Positions 30,897-39,696 of a DNA stretch of 44,668 nt are shown piece by piece. How positions within the stretch are numbered: position 1 is the first letter of the stretch; the number at the start of each line of letters is the position of its first letter. The stretch comes from a virus. The notes beneath the pieces are model-generated. The model did not search any database and was not told the origin of the DNA. It saw nothing but the letters and a program-made list of their open reading frames with translations. The stretch covers positions 1 to 44,668 of the IMG/VR virus record IMGVR_UViG_3300036900_000244; one strand, written 5' to 3'. Made by a program: the position numbers and the translations under genes.

Positions 30897-31282
30897 CACA
30901 CGCACCCCGCAAAGCAGCCCAGGAACCCGCTCGGAACCAGCGCCCCGCGGCCGACCATGTTGTCGCGCAGGAACACGTAGCGCTCGCCGTAGACACTGCG
31001 CTTCCACCAGTCCACCGACTGCTTGAGCAATAGCACCGGATCGCGCGTGATCTTCCGGTTCTCGGTCTCGTCGCTGACGATGTCGTTCGCTTCGAGCAGC
31101 GATCCATCGGCGTTGCCGACGACGATCATGTGCGCGACCGCGCAGGCGAGTCCCTCGCTGTACCAGTCGTCCCAGCGCGCCACGTTGAACTGCGGCGCGA
31201 GGCGAGTGATGTACGCCGCGATCACGCCGACATCGGTCGACGCGAACGCGGGGAACAGAGCGAGGAACTGCTGCGGGGTCAT
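30896..31282 (-). CDS. DUF4054-like head-tail connector
   Basis: 128 residues from ATG 31282. The opening MTPQQFLALFPAFASTDVGV, WYSEGLACAVAHMIVVGNAD and the end (VFLRDNMVGRGALVPSG) match the DUF4054 family found between capsid and tail genes of myoviruses, thought to be the head completion connector. The stop overlaps the next start. Confidence 0.72.
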   Translation of the reverse strand: MTPQQFLALFPAFASTDVGVIAAYITRLAPQFNVARWDDWYSEGLACAVAHMIVVGNADGSLLEANDIVSDETENRKITRDPVLLLKQSVDWWKRSVYGERYVFLRDNMVGRGALVPSGFLGCFAGCV

Positions 31283-31286
31283 GGCG

Positions 31287-31667
31287 TTACGCCTTGGGCT
31301 TCCCCTTGTTGCCGCCCGCGCTGCCAAGCGCCGTGACGTCGGCTTCCGGGGCGGAGTCCTCGGCCGCCTTCTCGGCGACGCGGAGTTGCAGCCTGCCGCC
31401 GGCCGGCTTGAACCAGCCCCGAGCCACGGGATGCGCCTTCATGCGCGCGAGCTGCTCGTCGGTGACGTTGGTGAGCGACGGGACGGGATTGCCGTCGTCG
31501 TCCGCCTTTCCGGCACGCGGGAACAGCAGGGCATCCTGATAGATGGCAGGGGTTGCCATCAGAGGTCCGTCTTTGACCGGCTTTCCGTAGGAGTCGATGC
31601 CGACGGTCGGCGAACTCTGCGGCGGAAGATGGAAGGCGTGCTCGGCGTGGTTTTCGATCGTGGGCAT
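31287..31667 (-). CDS. Hypothetical head-region protein
   Basis: 126 residues (MPTIENHAEHAFHLPPQSSP...). It includes IDSYGKPVKDGPLMATPAIY and ends in a Gly/Lys-rich tail (GSAGGNKGKPKA). It lies between the major capsid and connector genes; a head accessory role is likely but I do not recognise the family. Confidence 0.6.
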   Translation of the reverse strand: MPTIENHAEHAFHLPPQSSPTVGIDSYGKPVKDGPLMATPAIYQDALLFPRAGKADDDGNPVPSLTNVTDEQLARMKAHPVARGWFKPAGGRLQLRVAEKAAEDSAPEADVTALGSAGGNKGKPKA

Positions 31668-31746
31668 CGTGATCTCCTGGGTGGTTCGTTGGTCAACCGG
31701 CGCCTCGCGACGCCGGCCCCAATATGTCGCCGACGAGAGCCTCCCC

Positions 31747-32949
31747 TTAGTTCCCGTCCTGGTAGTAGAACGACGGCGGCCGGCGGACCTCGACGCCCGA
31801 GTAGCGCGCCTCTCCCGCGACCTTGACCTTCAGGCCGCGCAGCTCCGGCGCCAGGAAGCGCAGCGGCATCGGGACGTGCTGGACCAGGTCCTGGTCGCTC
31901 TTGCGGTAGTACACCGTCCGCGATGCGGCCGAGGCGCCCGGACCGACGCCGCCGTTGGCAACCGTGTCCGCGTCGTAGACGGGAACGATGTTGAGCGCGA
32001 CGCCCTTGGCCTTGGAGAGGTTGTTCTCCATCAGGTAATCGAGCACCGAGCGCTGGAAGCTGCCTGAGGTCCCCGCCGCCGGGACGCTGTTGATGTACTG
32101 CCACGCGAACGACGGCATCGCGACCGTGTTCGGGATGACGGTGTGCTTCGACGCCTGCCAGACGGCGTTCAGTCCGAAGTTGAAGTCGGCGATGATCTGC
32201 GCCGGCGTGATGCCAGAGGTCCCGCTCCAGGCCAATCCCGAGGGGCTGACGGCGTGGACGATCGTGGTGTTGTTGAGCAGGCCCGTGAGGTTCTTCTTGG
32301 CCCGGCCGGTGAGACCGACCACGTTCAGGAAGCGCTCATAGGCGTCCTGGGCGGCGTGGAGCTTGCGCTCCGGCAGCGGGCGCCGCAGGAACGCGGTCGC
32401 CCGCAGCTCCTGAGTCGTGTACTCGTAGCCGATGGCTCCCGAGTGAACCCCGAAGGTCTTGTCGGCGTAGAGCACGTCCGCCGTCGGGATGTCGTCCGAT
32501 GCCGGGTTGATGTCGTCCATCTGCCCGACCTGGTCGTAGATCTCGTAGCGGATGACGTCGTTCGCCGGATCCGCGGAGTAGTCCTGCGGGATCAGGTCCT
32601 TGTACTGCATGGGCTGGTACTCGCGCTCGTAGAGGCCGGCCTCCGTGTAGGCGAGTTGGGACACCATGAAGAACAGCGCCTCCTGGGCGTCGCGGGACTC
32701 GAACCGCCGCCCCATCTTCGCCCACGCCCGCTGCCCGTTTTCGATCGTGATCCCGACGTCGTTCGCGATCCCGCGATACGAGTCGAGCATCGTCTGGAAT
32801 CGAATCGGGTCGACGTGGCGGTGGCCGCACTTGTTGTGGATCCCCCCGTCGGCGGCGATGATGAAGCCCTTCCCGCAGTCGCCGATCTCGACTCCAGTTT
32901 CGCGCTGGGTCTTCTCGTCCGTGACTCGGACCAATTGGACGCTTGGCAT
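31747..32949 (-). CDS. Major capsid protein (DUF2184-like)
   Basis: 400 residues. The protein has the layout of the DUF2184 major capsid family (HK97 fold): MLDSYRGIANDVGITIENGQ near the N-terminus, YEYTTQELRATAFLRRPLPE in the spine-helix region, and a C-terminal LRFLAPELRGLKVKVAGEAR with a YSGVEVRRPPSFYY end typical of this group. It forms the icosahedral shell. It sits between decoration and connector genes as expected. Confidence 0.85.
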   Translation of the reverse strand: MPSVQLVRVTDEKTQRETGVEIGDCGKGFIIAADGGIHNKCGHRHVDPIRFQTMLDSYRGIANDVGITIENGQRAWAKMGRRFESRDAQEALFFMVSQLAYTEAGLYEREYQPMQYKDLIPQDYSADPANDVIRYEIYDQVGQMDDINPASDDIPTADVLYADKTFGVHSGAIGYEYTTQELRATAFLRRPLPERKLHAAQDAYERFLNVVGLTGRAKKNLTGLLNNTTIVHAVSPSGLAWSGTSGITPAQIIADFNFGLNAVWQASKHTVIPNTVAMPSFAWQYINSVPAAGTSGSFQRSVLDYLMENNLSKAKGVALNIVPVYDADTVANGGVGPGASAASRTVYYRKSDQDLVQHVPMPLRFLAPELRGLKVKVAGEARYSGVEVRRPPSFYYQDGN

Positions 32950-32995
32950 GTTCTTTTTCCCGTGTGTGTTGTGGAGGTGAGGGGGATCTCGTGGG

Positions 32996-33529
32996 TTACG
33001 CCGTGCGCGCCGCGCCCGCCGTCTTGACTCGAACCTTGCCGATGCCGCCGCTCGCGGTGGTCGTCAGCCAGACCGATCCGGGGAGGATCAGCCGCGACGC
33101 CGAAGCCGCGCCGCCCTGGAGACCGCCGAGGGCGCCGGGGGAGGAGTTGCCGGCGCCGCCGGCCAGGATCGCCATGACCTCGTCCTGGGCGCGAACGTTC
33201 TCCGCGACCTGCACGTACATCGTGCCGTCGATGAGCAGCGGGACGTTTTGGAACTGCGTGTAGTTGACGGTGTCGAGGCCGTCGCTCGACGCCACCATCA
33301 GCGGCTCGGCGACGGTCAGGCCGACGAAGAAGTCGTTCGCGCCCGTCTGCACGCGGCAACTTCCATCGGCATCCGCGGTGTCCCAAAAGGCAGCGACGCC
33401 GAAGTCGATCGGCGTGGCGAGGCTGTTCTGGCGGGTGACGCGCTGAGCACCGACGAGGTCAGCGATCTGTCCGGGCTTCCCGACGGTGAAGAGGTCGCCA
33501 CCGACGGTCGTCAGAGTTGCTTGAGCCAT
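32996..33529 (-). CDS. Capsid decoration / cement protein
   Basis: 177 residues, low in charge and rich in Gly, Ala, Thr and Val. DFGVAAFWDTADADGSCRVQ and NDFFVGLTVAEPLM are typical of DUF2190-like cement proteins which stabilise the expanded head. AGGAGA precedes ATG 33529 by eight bases. Placement between the DUF2213-like gene and the major capsid gene supports the call. Confidence 0.68.
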   Translation of the reverse strand: MAQATLTTVGGDLFTVGKPGQIADLVGAQRVTRQNSLATPIDFGVAAFWDTADADGSCRVQTGANDFFVGLTVAEPLMVASSDGLDTVNYTQFQNVPLLIDGTMYVQVAENVRAQDEVMAILAGGAGNSSPGALGGLQGGAASASRLILPGSVWLTTTASGGIGKVRVKTAGAARTA

Positions 33530-33589
33530 TTGACTTTTCTCCTGGGTGCGTTCCGAAAGAGGTGTTGGTGAGGTTGCCCGGCCCTTGAA

Positions 33590-34987
33590 TCAGCCCTGGA
33601 ATCCGCGCTGCGCTACGTCGTCCCGCGTGTAGCTGCGCCCCGAGGGAGGACGCCGGCTCATCTCGGCCTCGCGGGCGTAGTAGGTGTCCCGCGCGCTGAC
33701 GGTCGACTGGATCTCGCCGCCCGAGCCACCGGCGCCGCCGCTGACGATCATCCGGGAGAGATCGAGATCCTGGCTGTCGGTCGCCTGCGTCCGGGCCCCG
33801 AGCGCGACCACCGCGTCAAACACCTTGGCGGCGTCCTCGGCCTTCGCCTTCGACGGCTCGATGCCACCGAGCATCGCGGTGACGGCCTTCTTGAGCCCCT
33901 CGTCCTTCAGCGCGGCGTCCAGGGCCGCGGTGCGAATCTGCGGGACCGTCTTCCCCTTCGCGTCGAAGTCCTCGCCCAGCAGCGGCTTGGCGTCGGCGAT
34001 GACCTTGGCGCGCTCCTCGGCCCGCTTCTCCTCGGCAGCCGGGGTCGTCAGCGCGGTCAGGCGCGCGATCTCGGCATCCTTGGCCGCGAACTTGTCGGCG
34101 ATCTTCTTCGCGCGGCGCGCGAGGCGGTCCCCGGTCTTCTTCTTGTCCGAGGCGTCCTCATCCATGTCCTCGTCGTCGTCGCCATCGGAGTCCTTGTCCT
34201 TGCCCATGGCGGCCATCGCCTTCTCGGCGGCGTCGGCGCGCTCCTTGTGCAGGGCGACCTCGGCGTTCTTCGAGTCGTAGGCGTCCTTGCAGTCCTTCAT
34301 CGCCCGATCGTGGCGATCGGCGAGGTCCTGCACGGCGACGCCCACGGCGTCCTCGGCTTCGATGGTGATCGAGTGCGCCGGGACGGTGAGCTTGTCGGAG
34401 ATCTTGTGGTCCTTGGTCGAGATGATGCGGGTCTTCATCGGCTTGCTCCTGTTGGGGTCCCGGTCAGCAATGCGCACCTGAGAACCGGCACGCCCGTAAT
34501 CCACGATCGCGACGTGATTGCCGCTGATGTTTCGTTGATAGCCGTCGAACTTCTGCCCGTTCGAATCCACGCCCGGCGTCAGGTCGAGGTCGAAGGCATA
34601 GCCGCAACTCAGCTCCGCCTTGCCGTCGCGGACTTTGTCGATCACCGGGCCGTCCCGAACGATGACAGTCGCCGCCATGAACTCGCCGTCCATGCGGACG
34701 TCCTTGACGTCCCCCGTGGCCAGCGACTTCCAGTTGCGGGGGTCGACGTCCACCGGCGGGTGATCGTCCGTGACCGTTCGGCTCTCGAACGTCGAGACGG
34801 CCTTGGCGACCTCCTCGGCCGTCCGCATGAGACGCACCGGCTTGTCGCCGCCGTCGAGCCCCAGCTCGCGCGCCGAATAGACCTGAATCCCGGTCCGCCC
34901 GATCCGAGCCGGCGCCGCAAGTGCCCCGTCGGCCAGAACCTGGCGCGAGGAGGGAAGCGGGTAGAGGTCGGTGGCTTGGCAACGCAC
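33590..34987 (-). CDS. DUF2213-like prohead protease / scaffold protein
   Basis: 465 residues from GTG 34987. The N-terminal 150 residues fit DUF2213: IGRTGIQVYSARELG, TVTDDHPPVDVDPRNW, ELSCGYAFDLDLTPG and KFDGYQRNISGNHVAIVDYG, with the conserved HP and NH.A.V positions. Residues 200-330 form a long charged coiled coil with an acidic run (DSDGDDDEDMDEDASDKKK), as in scaffolding proteins. It probably both shapes and trims the prohead. A promoter-like motif ends 12 bases before the GTG. Confidence 0.8.
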   Translation of the reverse strand: MRCQATDLYPLPSSRQVLADGALAAPARIGRTGIQVYSARELGLDGGDKPVRLMRTAEEVAKAVSTFESRTVTDDHPPVDVDPRNWKSLATGDVKDVRMDGEFMAATVIVRDGPVIDKVRDGKAELSCGYAFDLDLTPGVDSNGQKFDGYQRNISGNHVAIVDYGRAGSQVRIADRDPNRSKPMKTRIISTKDHKISDKLTVPAHSITIEAEDAVGVAVQDLADRHDRAMKDCKDAYDSKNAEVALHKERADAAEKAMAAMGKDKDSDGDDDEDMDEDASDKKKTGDRLARRAKKIADKFAAKDAEIARLTALTTPAAEEKRAEERAKVIADAKPLLGEDFDAKGKTVPQIRTAALDAALKDEGLKKAVTAMLGGIEPSKAKAEDAAKVFDAVVALGARTQATDSQDLDLSRMIVSGGAGGSGGEIQSTVSARDTYYAREAEMSRRPPSGRSYTRDDVAQRGFQG

Positions 34988-34999
34988 TTTCCGATTTCG

Positions 35000-35029
35000 A
35001 AAGTACTCGTCGCCAACCGATTCCCTAAC
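35000..35029 (-). promoter_or_regulatory. Phage-type promoter before the DUF2213-like gene
   Basis: GTTAGG (35029-35024), 18 bp, TACTTT (35005-35000), then 12 bases to GTG 34987. It diverges from the plus-strand promoter at 35114. Confidence 0.5.
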
Positions 35030-35113
35030 GAGATCGGCGCGTTTGACCGCAGATTCATGCGGCTAGCAACGGTCACCGGCGACCGTTTGCTGTCACCTTC
35101 GGTGGCCGCAGAT

Positions 35114-35143
35114 CTTAGTGAGCCGGCGCGCCTCCGATACGCT
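35114..35143 (+). promoter_or_regulatory. Phage-type promoter before the plus-strand HTH gene
   Basis: CTTAGT (35114-35119), 18 bp, TACGCT (35138-35143), eight bases to ATG 35152. No Shine-Dalgarno is present, so translation would be leaderless. Confidence 0.6.
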
Positions 35144-35151
35144 CTCCGACG

Positions 35152-35343
35152 ATGGCCAAGAAACCGGGAGAAGTCATCGCCCGCAGCAAGCTCCTCAGGA
35201 TCGCGGGCGCGGCGCGCGTCGACCCCGGCACGATCGTCAAGGTGCTACGCGGCGAGCGCGTGCGGGGCGATGCCCGGGATCGGGCTCGGGAGCAGTTGCT
35301 GCGGGAGCAGATTGAGTTCCCGGACGACGGGGAGGACGAGTGA
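35152..35343 (+). CDS. Small helix-turn-helix regulator
   Basis: 63 residues. KLLRIAGAARVDPGTIVKVL and RGERVRGDARDRAREQL read like a LacI-type helix-turn-helix (A..A.V...TV..VL.G...V....R.R...) with nothing after it, so it may act as a Cro-like repressor. It is one of only two plus-strand genes in the virion module and sits next to divergent promoters, one its own and one for the head genes. Control of head gene expression is an inference. Confidence 0.65.
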   Translation: MAKKPGEVIARSKLLRIAGAARVDPGTIVKVLRGERVRGDARDRAREQLLREQIEFPDDGEDE

Positions 35344-35380
35344 TCTACGCAACCGACTGGCAGGTTCGATTCCTGGCGCG
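35344..35380 (+). other. tRNA T-arm-like sequence in a gene gap
   Basis: The gap holds GGTTCGATTCC, the T-arm consensus, with CAGG...CCTG pairing around it, followed by CGCGTTA. No matching 5' acceptor strand or anticodon arm is upstream, so this is not a complete tRNA gene. It could be a remnant or an attachment-site core, or chance. Confidence 0.25.
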
Positions 35381-36334
35381 TTAGGTCTCGTCCTCGTCCG
35401 CTACCTTTTCGTCCTCATCGCTCTCTTCGTCGTCAGGATCGTCGAGGTCCTCACTCGCATCGTCGTCGAGGTCGAGTTGCGGTTCTCCGTCGCACCGGCA
35501 GTTGTAGTCCTCGCCCGGCAGCAGTGGAACGCCATCGACCAGCGGCGGATCGTCCCACTCGTACTCGACGCCTTCCATCTCGGCGTGGCTCTCGCGCACG
35601 TCACCGTCGCCCGCGGTCCGCCAGATTCCCTTCTTGATCCCGAGGCTGGTCTGCCGAACGCGGTTGAAGTGGCAGTTCATCTTCGATGTCTGGTCCCGCG
35701 CGATGAACGCCGCTCGGTTCTCGGTCATCTCCGCGATGTCGCCGAGTCGTTCCCCGAGCTGCTCCCAGCGCTCTCCCGCCAGCCAGCTCTCTGCGATCGT
35801 GTCCTCGAGCCGGTCGAAATATTGGTCCGGTATGGACGTGATCAGTTCAACGTTCTCCCGTTGCGCCCGGTGCATCTCGTCGAGCACGGGTCCGTTGAGC
35901 ATGAGCGTCTGGCGGATGTCGACGCCGGTGCTCTGCTTGATGCTGGCCGAGAGACGGTCGTCGACCGTTGCCTGATTCCGCTGGACCACCTTCGTGGCGA
36001 GATCGATCGCGAAGCCTCCGACGGGCGGGAAGGCGTGGCGAGCGCGATCGACAGCCGCGGTCACTTGGTAGGGGCGCGGCTTCTCGGGTGGCGTCTCGGC
36101 GTCCTGAACGCGTGCGTCGGCGGCCGGCGGGGGCGGCCAGTGGTTGCGGAGCGAGTCGGCGACATCGACGCCGGCGGTGCGCAGCCGCGTGACGATGTGG
36201 TGGTCGAGCTGCTGGCCGTACCAGATTCGATTCGCCGCCGACGGCCTGATCGCGTTCAGGCGCCGGTTTCGACGGGAGCGCAGCGAACCGAAACGCGGGT
36301 GAACCTGGGCGATGAAATGGCGGAGGGCAAACAC
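35381..36334 (-). CDS. Head morphogenesis protein (Mu gpF / SPP1 gp7-like)
   Basis: 317 residues from GTG 36334 (GAGGG upstream). The region AAFIARDQTSKMNCHFNRVR, KGIWRTAGDGDVRESHAEME and PGEDYNCRC matches the conserved R.Q..........R....G...W...D.R.R..H..M......PG....CRC block of the Mu-F-like minor head family. The last 40 residues are almost all Asp and Glu. These proteins act with the portal early in head assembly. Confidence 0.82.
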   Translation of the reverse strand: MFALRHFIAQVHPRFGSLRSRRNRRLNAIRPSAANRIWYGQQLDHHIVTRLRTAGVDVADSLRNHWPPPPAADARVQDAETPPEKPRPYQVTAAVDRARHAFPPVGGFAIDLATKVVQRNQATVDDRLSASIKQSTGVDIRQTLMLNGPVLDEMHRAQRENVELITSIPDQYFDRLEDTIAESWLAGERWEQLGERLGDIAEMTENRAAFIARDQTSKMNCHFNRVRQTSLGIKKGIWRTAGDGDVRESHAEMEGVEYEWDDPPLVDGVPLLPGEDYNCRCDGEPQLDLDDDASEDLDDPDDEESDEDEKVADEDET

Positions 36335-36346
36335 GTCGCCCTCGGG

Positions 36347-36688
36347 TCAGTCCTGCCGGTTGGCCATTTTCGCGATCCCGTGCAGCAAGCGCCGATGGAC
36401 CTCGGCGTCGTGTCGCGCCAGGATCTCGTCCTTGGCGAGGTCGTTCGAGGCCGCCGACCCGCCGAAGCGGTTGCGCCGCTTGACGCCGTTGACCTCCGCC
36501 GCTTCGCTGGCCACGACGAATCCCTCGGCCAGCCAGCCGATGATCCGCCGCGTCTGGGGGAGATCGGCCCACGCCCGCCACTCGGCGCCGGTGATTTCCT
36601 TCTGCTGGTCGATGTCCACGTAGTCGAGCCCGAGCTCGGCGGCAACGGCGCGGGCCTTGTCGGTGACTTGCTTGTCGCGCGCGTCCAT
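36347..36688 (-). CDS. Hypothetical protein between portal and head morphogenesis genes
   Basis: 113 residues, starting MDARDKQVTDKARAVAAELG. It overlaps the portal stop by one base (TGATG). It has ITGAEWRAWADLPQTRRIIG and SEAAEVNGVKRRNRFGG; helical and charged. No family recognised; genes here often help portal assembly. Confidence 0.6.
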   Translation of the reverse strand: MDARDKQVTDKARAVAAELGLDYVDIDQQKEITGAEWRAWADLPQTRRIIGWLAEGFVVASEAAEVNGVKRRNRFGGSAASNDLAKDEILARHDAEVHRRLLHGIAKMANRQD

Positions 36689-38268
36689 CAGGCGGCCTTC
36701 TTTCCGGTCGCGGGCTCCGCGTTTCCGGCCGGCGGCTCGCCGACCTTCGGCGCCTTAGCTCCGCCCGGTTGCGGCGATCCTGGCTTTCCTGGCGGAGGCA
36801 GCGCGGCCGCCTGCGCCGCAAGTTTCTTCACCAGGTCGACGTCAGGCTGCGTGAGCGAGTTACCGTAGGTCTTCAGCTCGACGAGGCGCGCGGTGACGAC
36901 GTGCTCGGGGATCGTGCCCTGGAGCAGGTAGATCTGATCTCGCTGCGCCTGGAGGTACTCGATTTCCGCTCTCTCCTTGTCGCTCATCTGCCAGAGCGGC
37001 TTGAACGTCAGCTCGAAGTTCTTCGGCATGTGGCCGAGCGTCGAGCGGATGACGACCTCGAACAGCTTCTCGAGGCCGGGCCGGATCTTCGACTCCTGGT
37101 CTGCGCTGATCCGATCGTAGTAGTTGCGGATGTCGCTCTCGCCAGTCGCCGTGAGGCCCGCGGGGCTCTGCCCGAAGAGCCGAGTCATCGGGATGTCGGC
37201 GGCGCCGCAGACGTTGATCATGAACTTCTCGACCACATCCTTGAGCCCCGAGAACGCGGTCGTCTTCTGGGTGTAGGTCTCCCCGACGCTGTCCTTGGTG
37301 CCGTCGCCACCGTCTAGGATCAGCATGTGGTTGAAGGACTTCATCATCGCGGCGAGCCCGTATCGCTTGATGAGCTTCTGCTCTCCCTTGTCGGTGGAGA
37401 GCGCGGAGTTCAGCTGCGGCGTACTCAGGATGTCGACGTTCGCCTCGTAGACCATCGACGCGATTCCGGCCAGCGTGGCGTCGTAGTCTCGGATGGTCTC
37501 GGCGATGTGCTGGAGAACGCTGTCCTCCCAGTAGGCATTCTGGGTGAACAGGAACCACGGCAGCGGCTCGCCGGAGAACCGGACGATGCGCGACCAGTGA
37601 ACTCGGCCGCGCGGGTCGCCCTGATCGCTGATCGTGTAGTAGCTCGGGTAGCCGTAGTTGGGGCTATTGCGGTCGTAGTCGATCTCCCCGGTCGCGGCCA
37701 GACGCCAGCGGTCGAGGACGTGCAGAGACCGGAGCGAGTCCTTGCCGACCTTGGTCAGATCGAGCGGCTTGCTCCAATCCTCCTGCCCCTTGATGTCGAT
37801 GACGATCCCGCAGCCGCCGTAGAGCCGGCCCCAGGCCGTCGCCTCGTTCCCCTTGTTGCGGAGGCCGAGGTTCTTGACCGCCGTGGCGACTGCCTTGGCG
37901 GCGTCCTTGTCGTCGTCGTAGCCGTCCCAGGTCAGCTCCCAGCCGGCCCGGAACATGTCGTCGGCCGGCGTGCGCACGATGCGCTTCGCCAGCCACGACG
38001 ACCGGAACATGTTCTCCAACTCTTGCCGGGTCAGCGTCAGCGGGAAGGCGTAGTGCGTGTGGCTGCGCTTGTCCCGCTGCGTCCCGAGTGCCGCGGCCAG
38101 GTTTTGGAGCCCGTCGAGCACGCGCGACATCGGCATGTCGTACTGCCGATCCACGCCGGCCCGGCGCGCGGCCCCGACCACCTCGACGTCCCGGATCGGC
38201 TTCCCCTTCGCCATCATGCGCGAGAGCGCCTGCTCGCTGCGCTGGGGTCTGGACGGGGGCTTGGCCAT
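36688..38268 (-). CDS. Portal protein (DUF1073-like)
   Basis: 526 residues from ATG 38268; an in-frame GTG at 38277 lies inside the -10 of the promoter and is rejected. Family features of DUF1073 portals: LENMFRSSWLAKRIVRTPAD at the N-terminus, AWGRLYGGCGIVIDIKGQED, GLKDVVEKFMINVCGAADIP and MTRLFGQSPAGLTATGESDI. The portal is the dodecameric gate through which terminase packages DNA. The C-terminal 60 residues are Pro/Ala/Gly-rich. Translation is probably leaderless. Confidence 0.88.
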   Translation of the reverse strand: MAKPPSRPQRSEQALSRMMAKGKPIRDVEVVGAARRAGVDRQYDMPMSRVLDGLQNLAAALGTQRDKRSHTHYAFPLTLTRQELENMFRSSWLAKRIVRTPADDMFRAGWELTWDGYDDDKDAAKAVATAVKNLGLRNKGNEATAWGRLYGGCGIVIDIKGQEDWSKPLDLTKVGKDSLRSLHVLDRWRLAATGEIDYDRNSPNYGYPSYYTISDQGDPRGRVHWSRIVRFSGEPLPWFLFTQNAYWEDSVLQHIAETIRDYDATLAGIASMVYEANVDILSTPQLNSALSTDKGEQKLIKRYGLAAMMKSFNHMLILDGGDGTKDSVGETYTQKTTAFSGLKDVVEKFMINVCGAADIPMTRLFGQSPAGLTATGESDIRNYYDRISADQESKIRPGLEKLFEVVIRSTLGHMPKNFELTFKPLWQMSDKERAEIEYLQAQRDQIYLLQGTIPEHVVTARLVELKTYGNSLTQPDVDLVKKLAAQAAALPPPGKPGSPQPGGAKAPKVGEPPAGNAEPATGKKAA

Positions 38269-38275
38269 GGGCCCC

Positions 38276-38305
38276 ACCCTACAGAGGGAGGGCGCGGAGA
38301 CTAAG
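38276..38305 (-). promoter_or_regulatory. Phage-type promoter before the portal gene
   Basis: CTTAGT (38305-38300), 18 bp, TAGGGT (38281-38276), seven bases, ATG 38268. There is no good Shine-Dalgarno. Confidence 0.55.
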
Positions 38306-38316
38306 ATCGGGGAGGG

Positions 38317-39696
38317 TCACAGCACGTCGAAGATCGACAGCTTCGGCCCCGAGTTCCAGGCGTGCGCCAGGGCGTCGACCTGGTCGTCGTGGGCGTCCTT
38401 CACTCCCGTGAACAGCGCGATCTCGTCCAGGAAGGGCCCAAGCCAAGGAGGAGAGTCGCTGGGGACAAGGATGCGAGCAGAGTTCCACGCCGACGCGGCC
38501 GGCTGAGCCCGCATGAACTTGTCGCCGATCGGAACAATCTCATTGACCCTGATTCCAGGACGGATGGCCCGCAACATCTGAGGGATCGCCTTGAACGCGC
38601 CGACCGACTCGACGTTGATCCGGGTCTCCCCGAATCGCTGCTGTAAGCCGAGCAAATCCTGAGCGAACTGCGGCACCGAGACCTGAGCTCGATAGACGTG
38701 GCGTACGTAGGCTTTCATCGCCTCCCCCGTCCCTTGGACACTCAGCACGACGGCGGCACTGAAATCGGCAGACGTCTTCTCTGATGCCGCCGGGTCCGCT
38801 GCGAGGACAAAGCGCGTCCCCTGAAAGTCAGTGGTCTCGGGGTCGTAGTAGTGGGGATCCCCGAACACGGTGTCTCCGCGCGGGCGAGGACGACCCTGGT
38901 AAAGCGCCTCGAACATCCACGCGTTTGCCGCCTTGGATTCTTTGATCGATTCGGCAAGATCGATCCGCTCTGGCCAGAGCAGCTCACCTTCCGCGCGGCC
39001 GATCGGGTCGTTCGCTTCCGCCAACGCCGGGAGATTTATGTAGACAAAGCCAGGGTCGTCGGTGAGCCGGCCTATCAGATCGTCCTCGTGCCACCGGGTA
39101 TGGATGACGAAGACGGCGGCGCCTTCTATGCGCGTTCTGACCACGCTATCGAACCAATCCCCGACTTTGTCCCGGGTAACGCTGCTCTGCGCTTCCTCTT
39201 GGTTTTTGAACGGGTCGTCGACCACCATTAGGCCGCTGACGCCTTGCCCGGTGAGCCCAGAGCCGGCGCCCACCGAGAGCAGCCCGCCCCCGTAAAGCGT
39301 GCGCCACTCAGCCAGGTTCGCCGCATCCGAGGCCAAGACGATCCCCGCGCGGGCGGCGATCTCCCGCGTGCCACGGCTCTTCGACCAAGCTTGCCGGTCG
39401 GAGTAGCTGGCGTAAGCGCAGGTCTCGCCGGGATATCGGGTCAGCCACCAGGCAATGGCGTGCTGGATAAGCGTGGTCTTTCCGTGCCGCGGAGGCATCG
39501 AGAGCAGCACGCGAACCTTGGACTTCCCTCGCGCGGCGCGTTCGAGTTGCGCCAGGACCGGCGCGAAGTGCGCCGGCGGCGGCCTCTCGGGTGAGACGCG
39601 ACGGATGAAGGCGTCGAGCGGCTCGCCAGTCGCCATCCGCGCGCGAAGCTTGGCGATTCGGAGGCGGCGCTTTAATGCGTCATCCTTCTTCGCCAT
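38317..39696 (-). CDS. Terminase large subunit
   Basis: 459 residues from ATG 39696. The ATPase half has Walker A SMPPRHGKT (about 66-74), Walker B LMVVDDPF near 157, and a coupling motif VIHTRWHEDD. The nuclease half shows AADPAASEK near 306 and the acidic DAHDDQVDALAH near 438, metal-binding positions of the RNase H-like fold. It cuts concatemeric DNA and pumps it into the prohead. The start overlaps the small-subunit gene by 17 bases. Confidence 0.92.
   Translation of the reverse strand: MAKKDDALKRRLRIAKLRARMATGEPLDAFIRRVSPERPPPAHFAPVLAQLERAARGKSKVRVLLSMPPRHGKTTLIQHAIAWWLTRYPGETCAYASYSDRQAWSKSRGTREIAARAGIVLASDAANLAEWRTLYGGGLLSVGAGSGLTGQGVSGLMVVDDPFKNQEEAQSSVTRDKVGDWFDSVVRTRIEGAAVFVIHTRWHEDDLIGRLTDDPGFVYINLPALAEANDPIGRAEGELLWPERIDLAESIKESKAANAWMFEALYQGRPRPRGDTVFGDPHYYDPETTDFQGTRFVLAADPAASEKTSADFSAAVVLSVQGTGEAMKAYVRHVYRAQVSVPQFAQDLLGLQQRFGETRINVESVGAFKAIPQMLRAIRPGIRVNEIVPIGDKFMRAQPAASAWNSARILVPSDSPPWLGPFLDEIALFTGVKDAHDDQVDALAHAWNSGPKLSIFDVL

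Noticed and set aside
35305-35385. Complete tRNA gene
   Set aside because: Only a T-arm-like part is visible; no D-arm, anticodon arm or matching acceptor strand upstream.
34247-36868. 873-codon plus-strand open frame across the head genes
   Set aside because: It is antisense to portal, head morphogenesis and DUF2213-like genes and has no recognisable domain; it also runs through divergent promoters.
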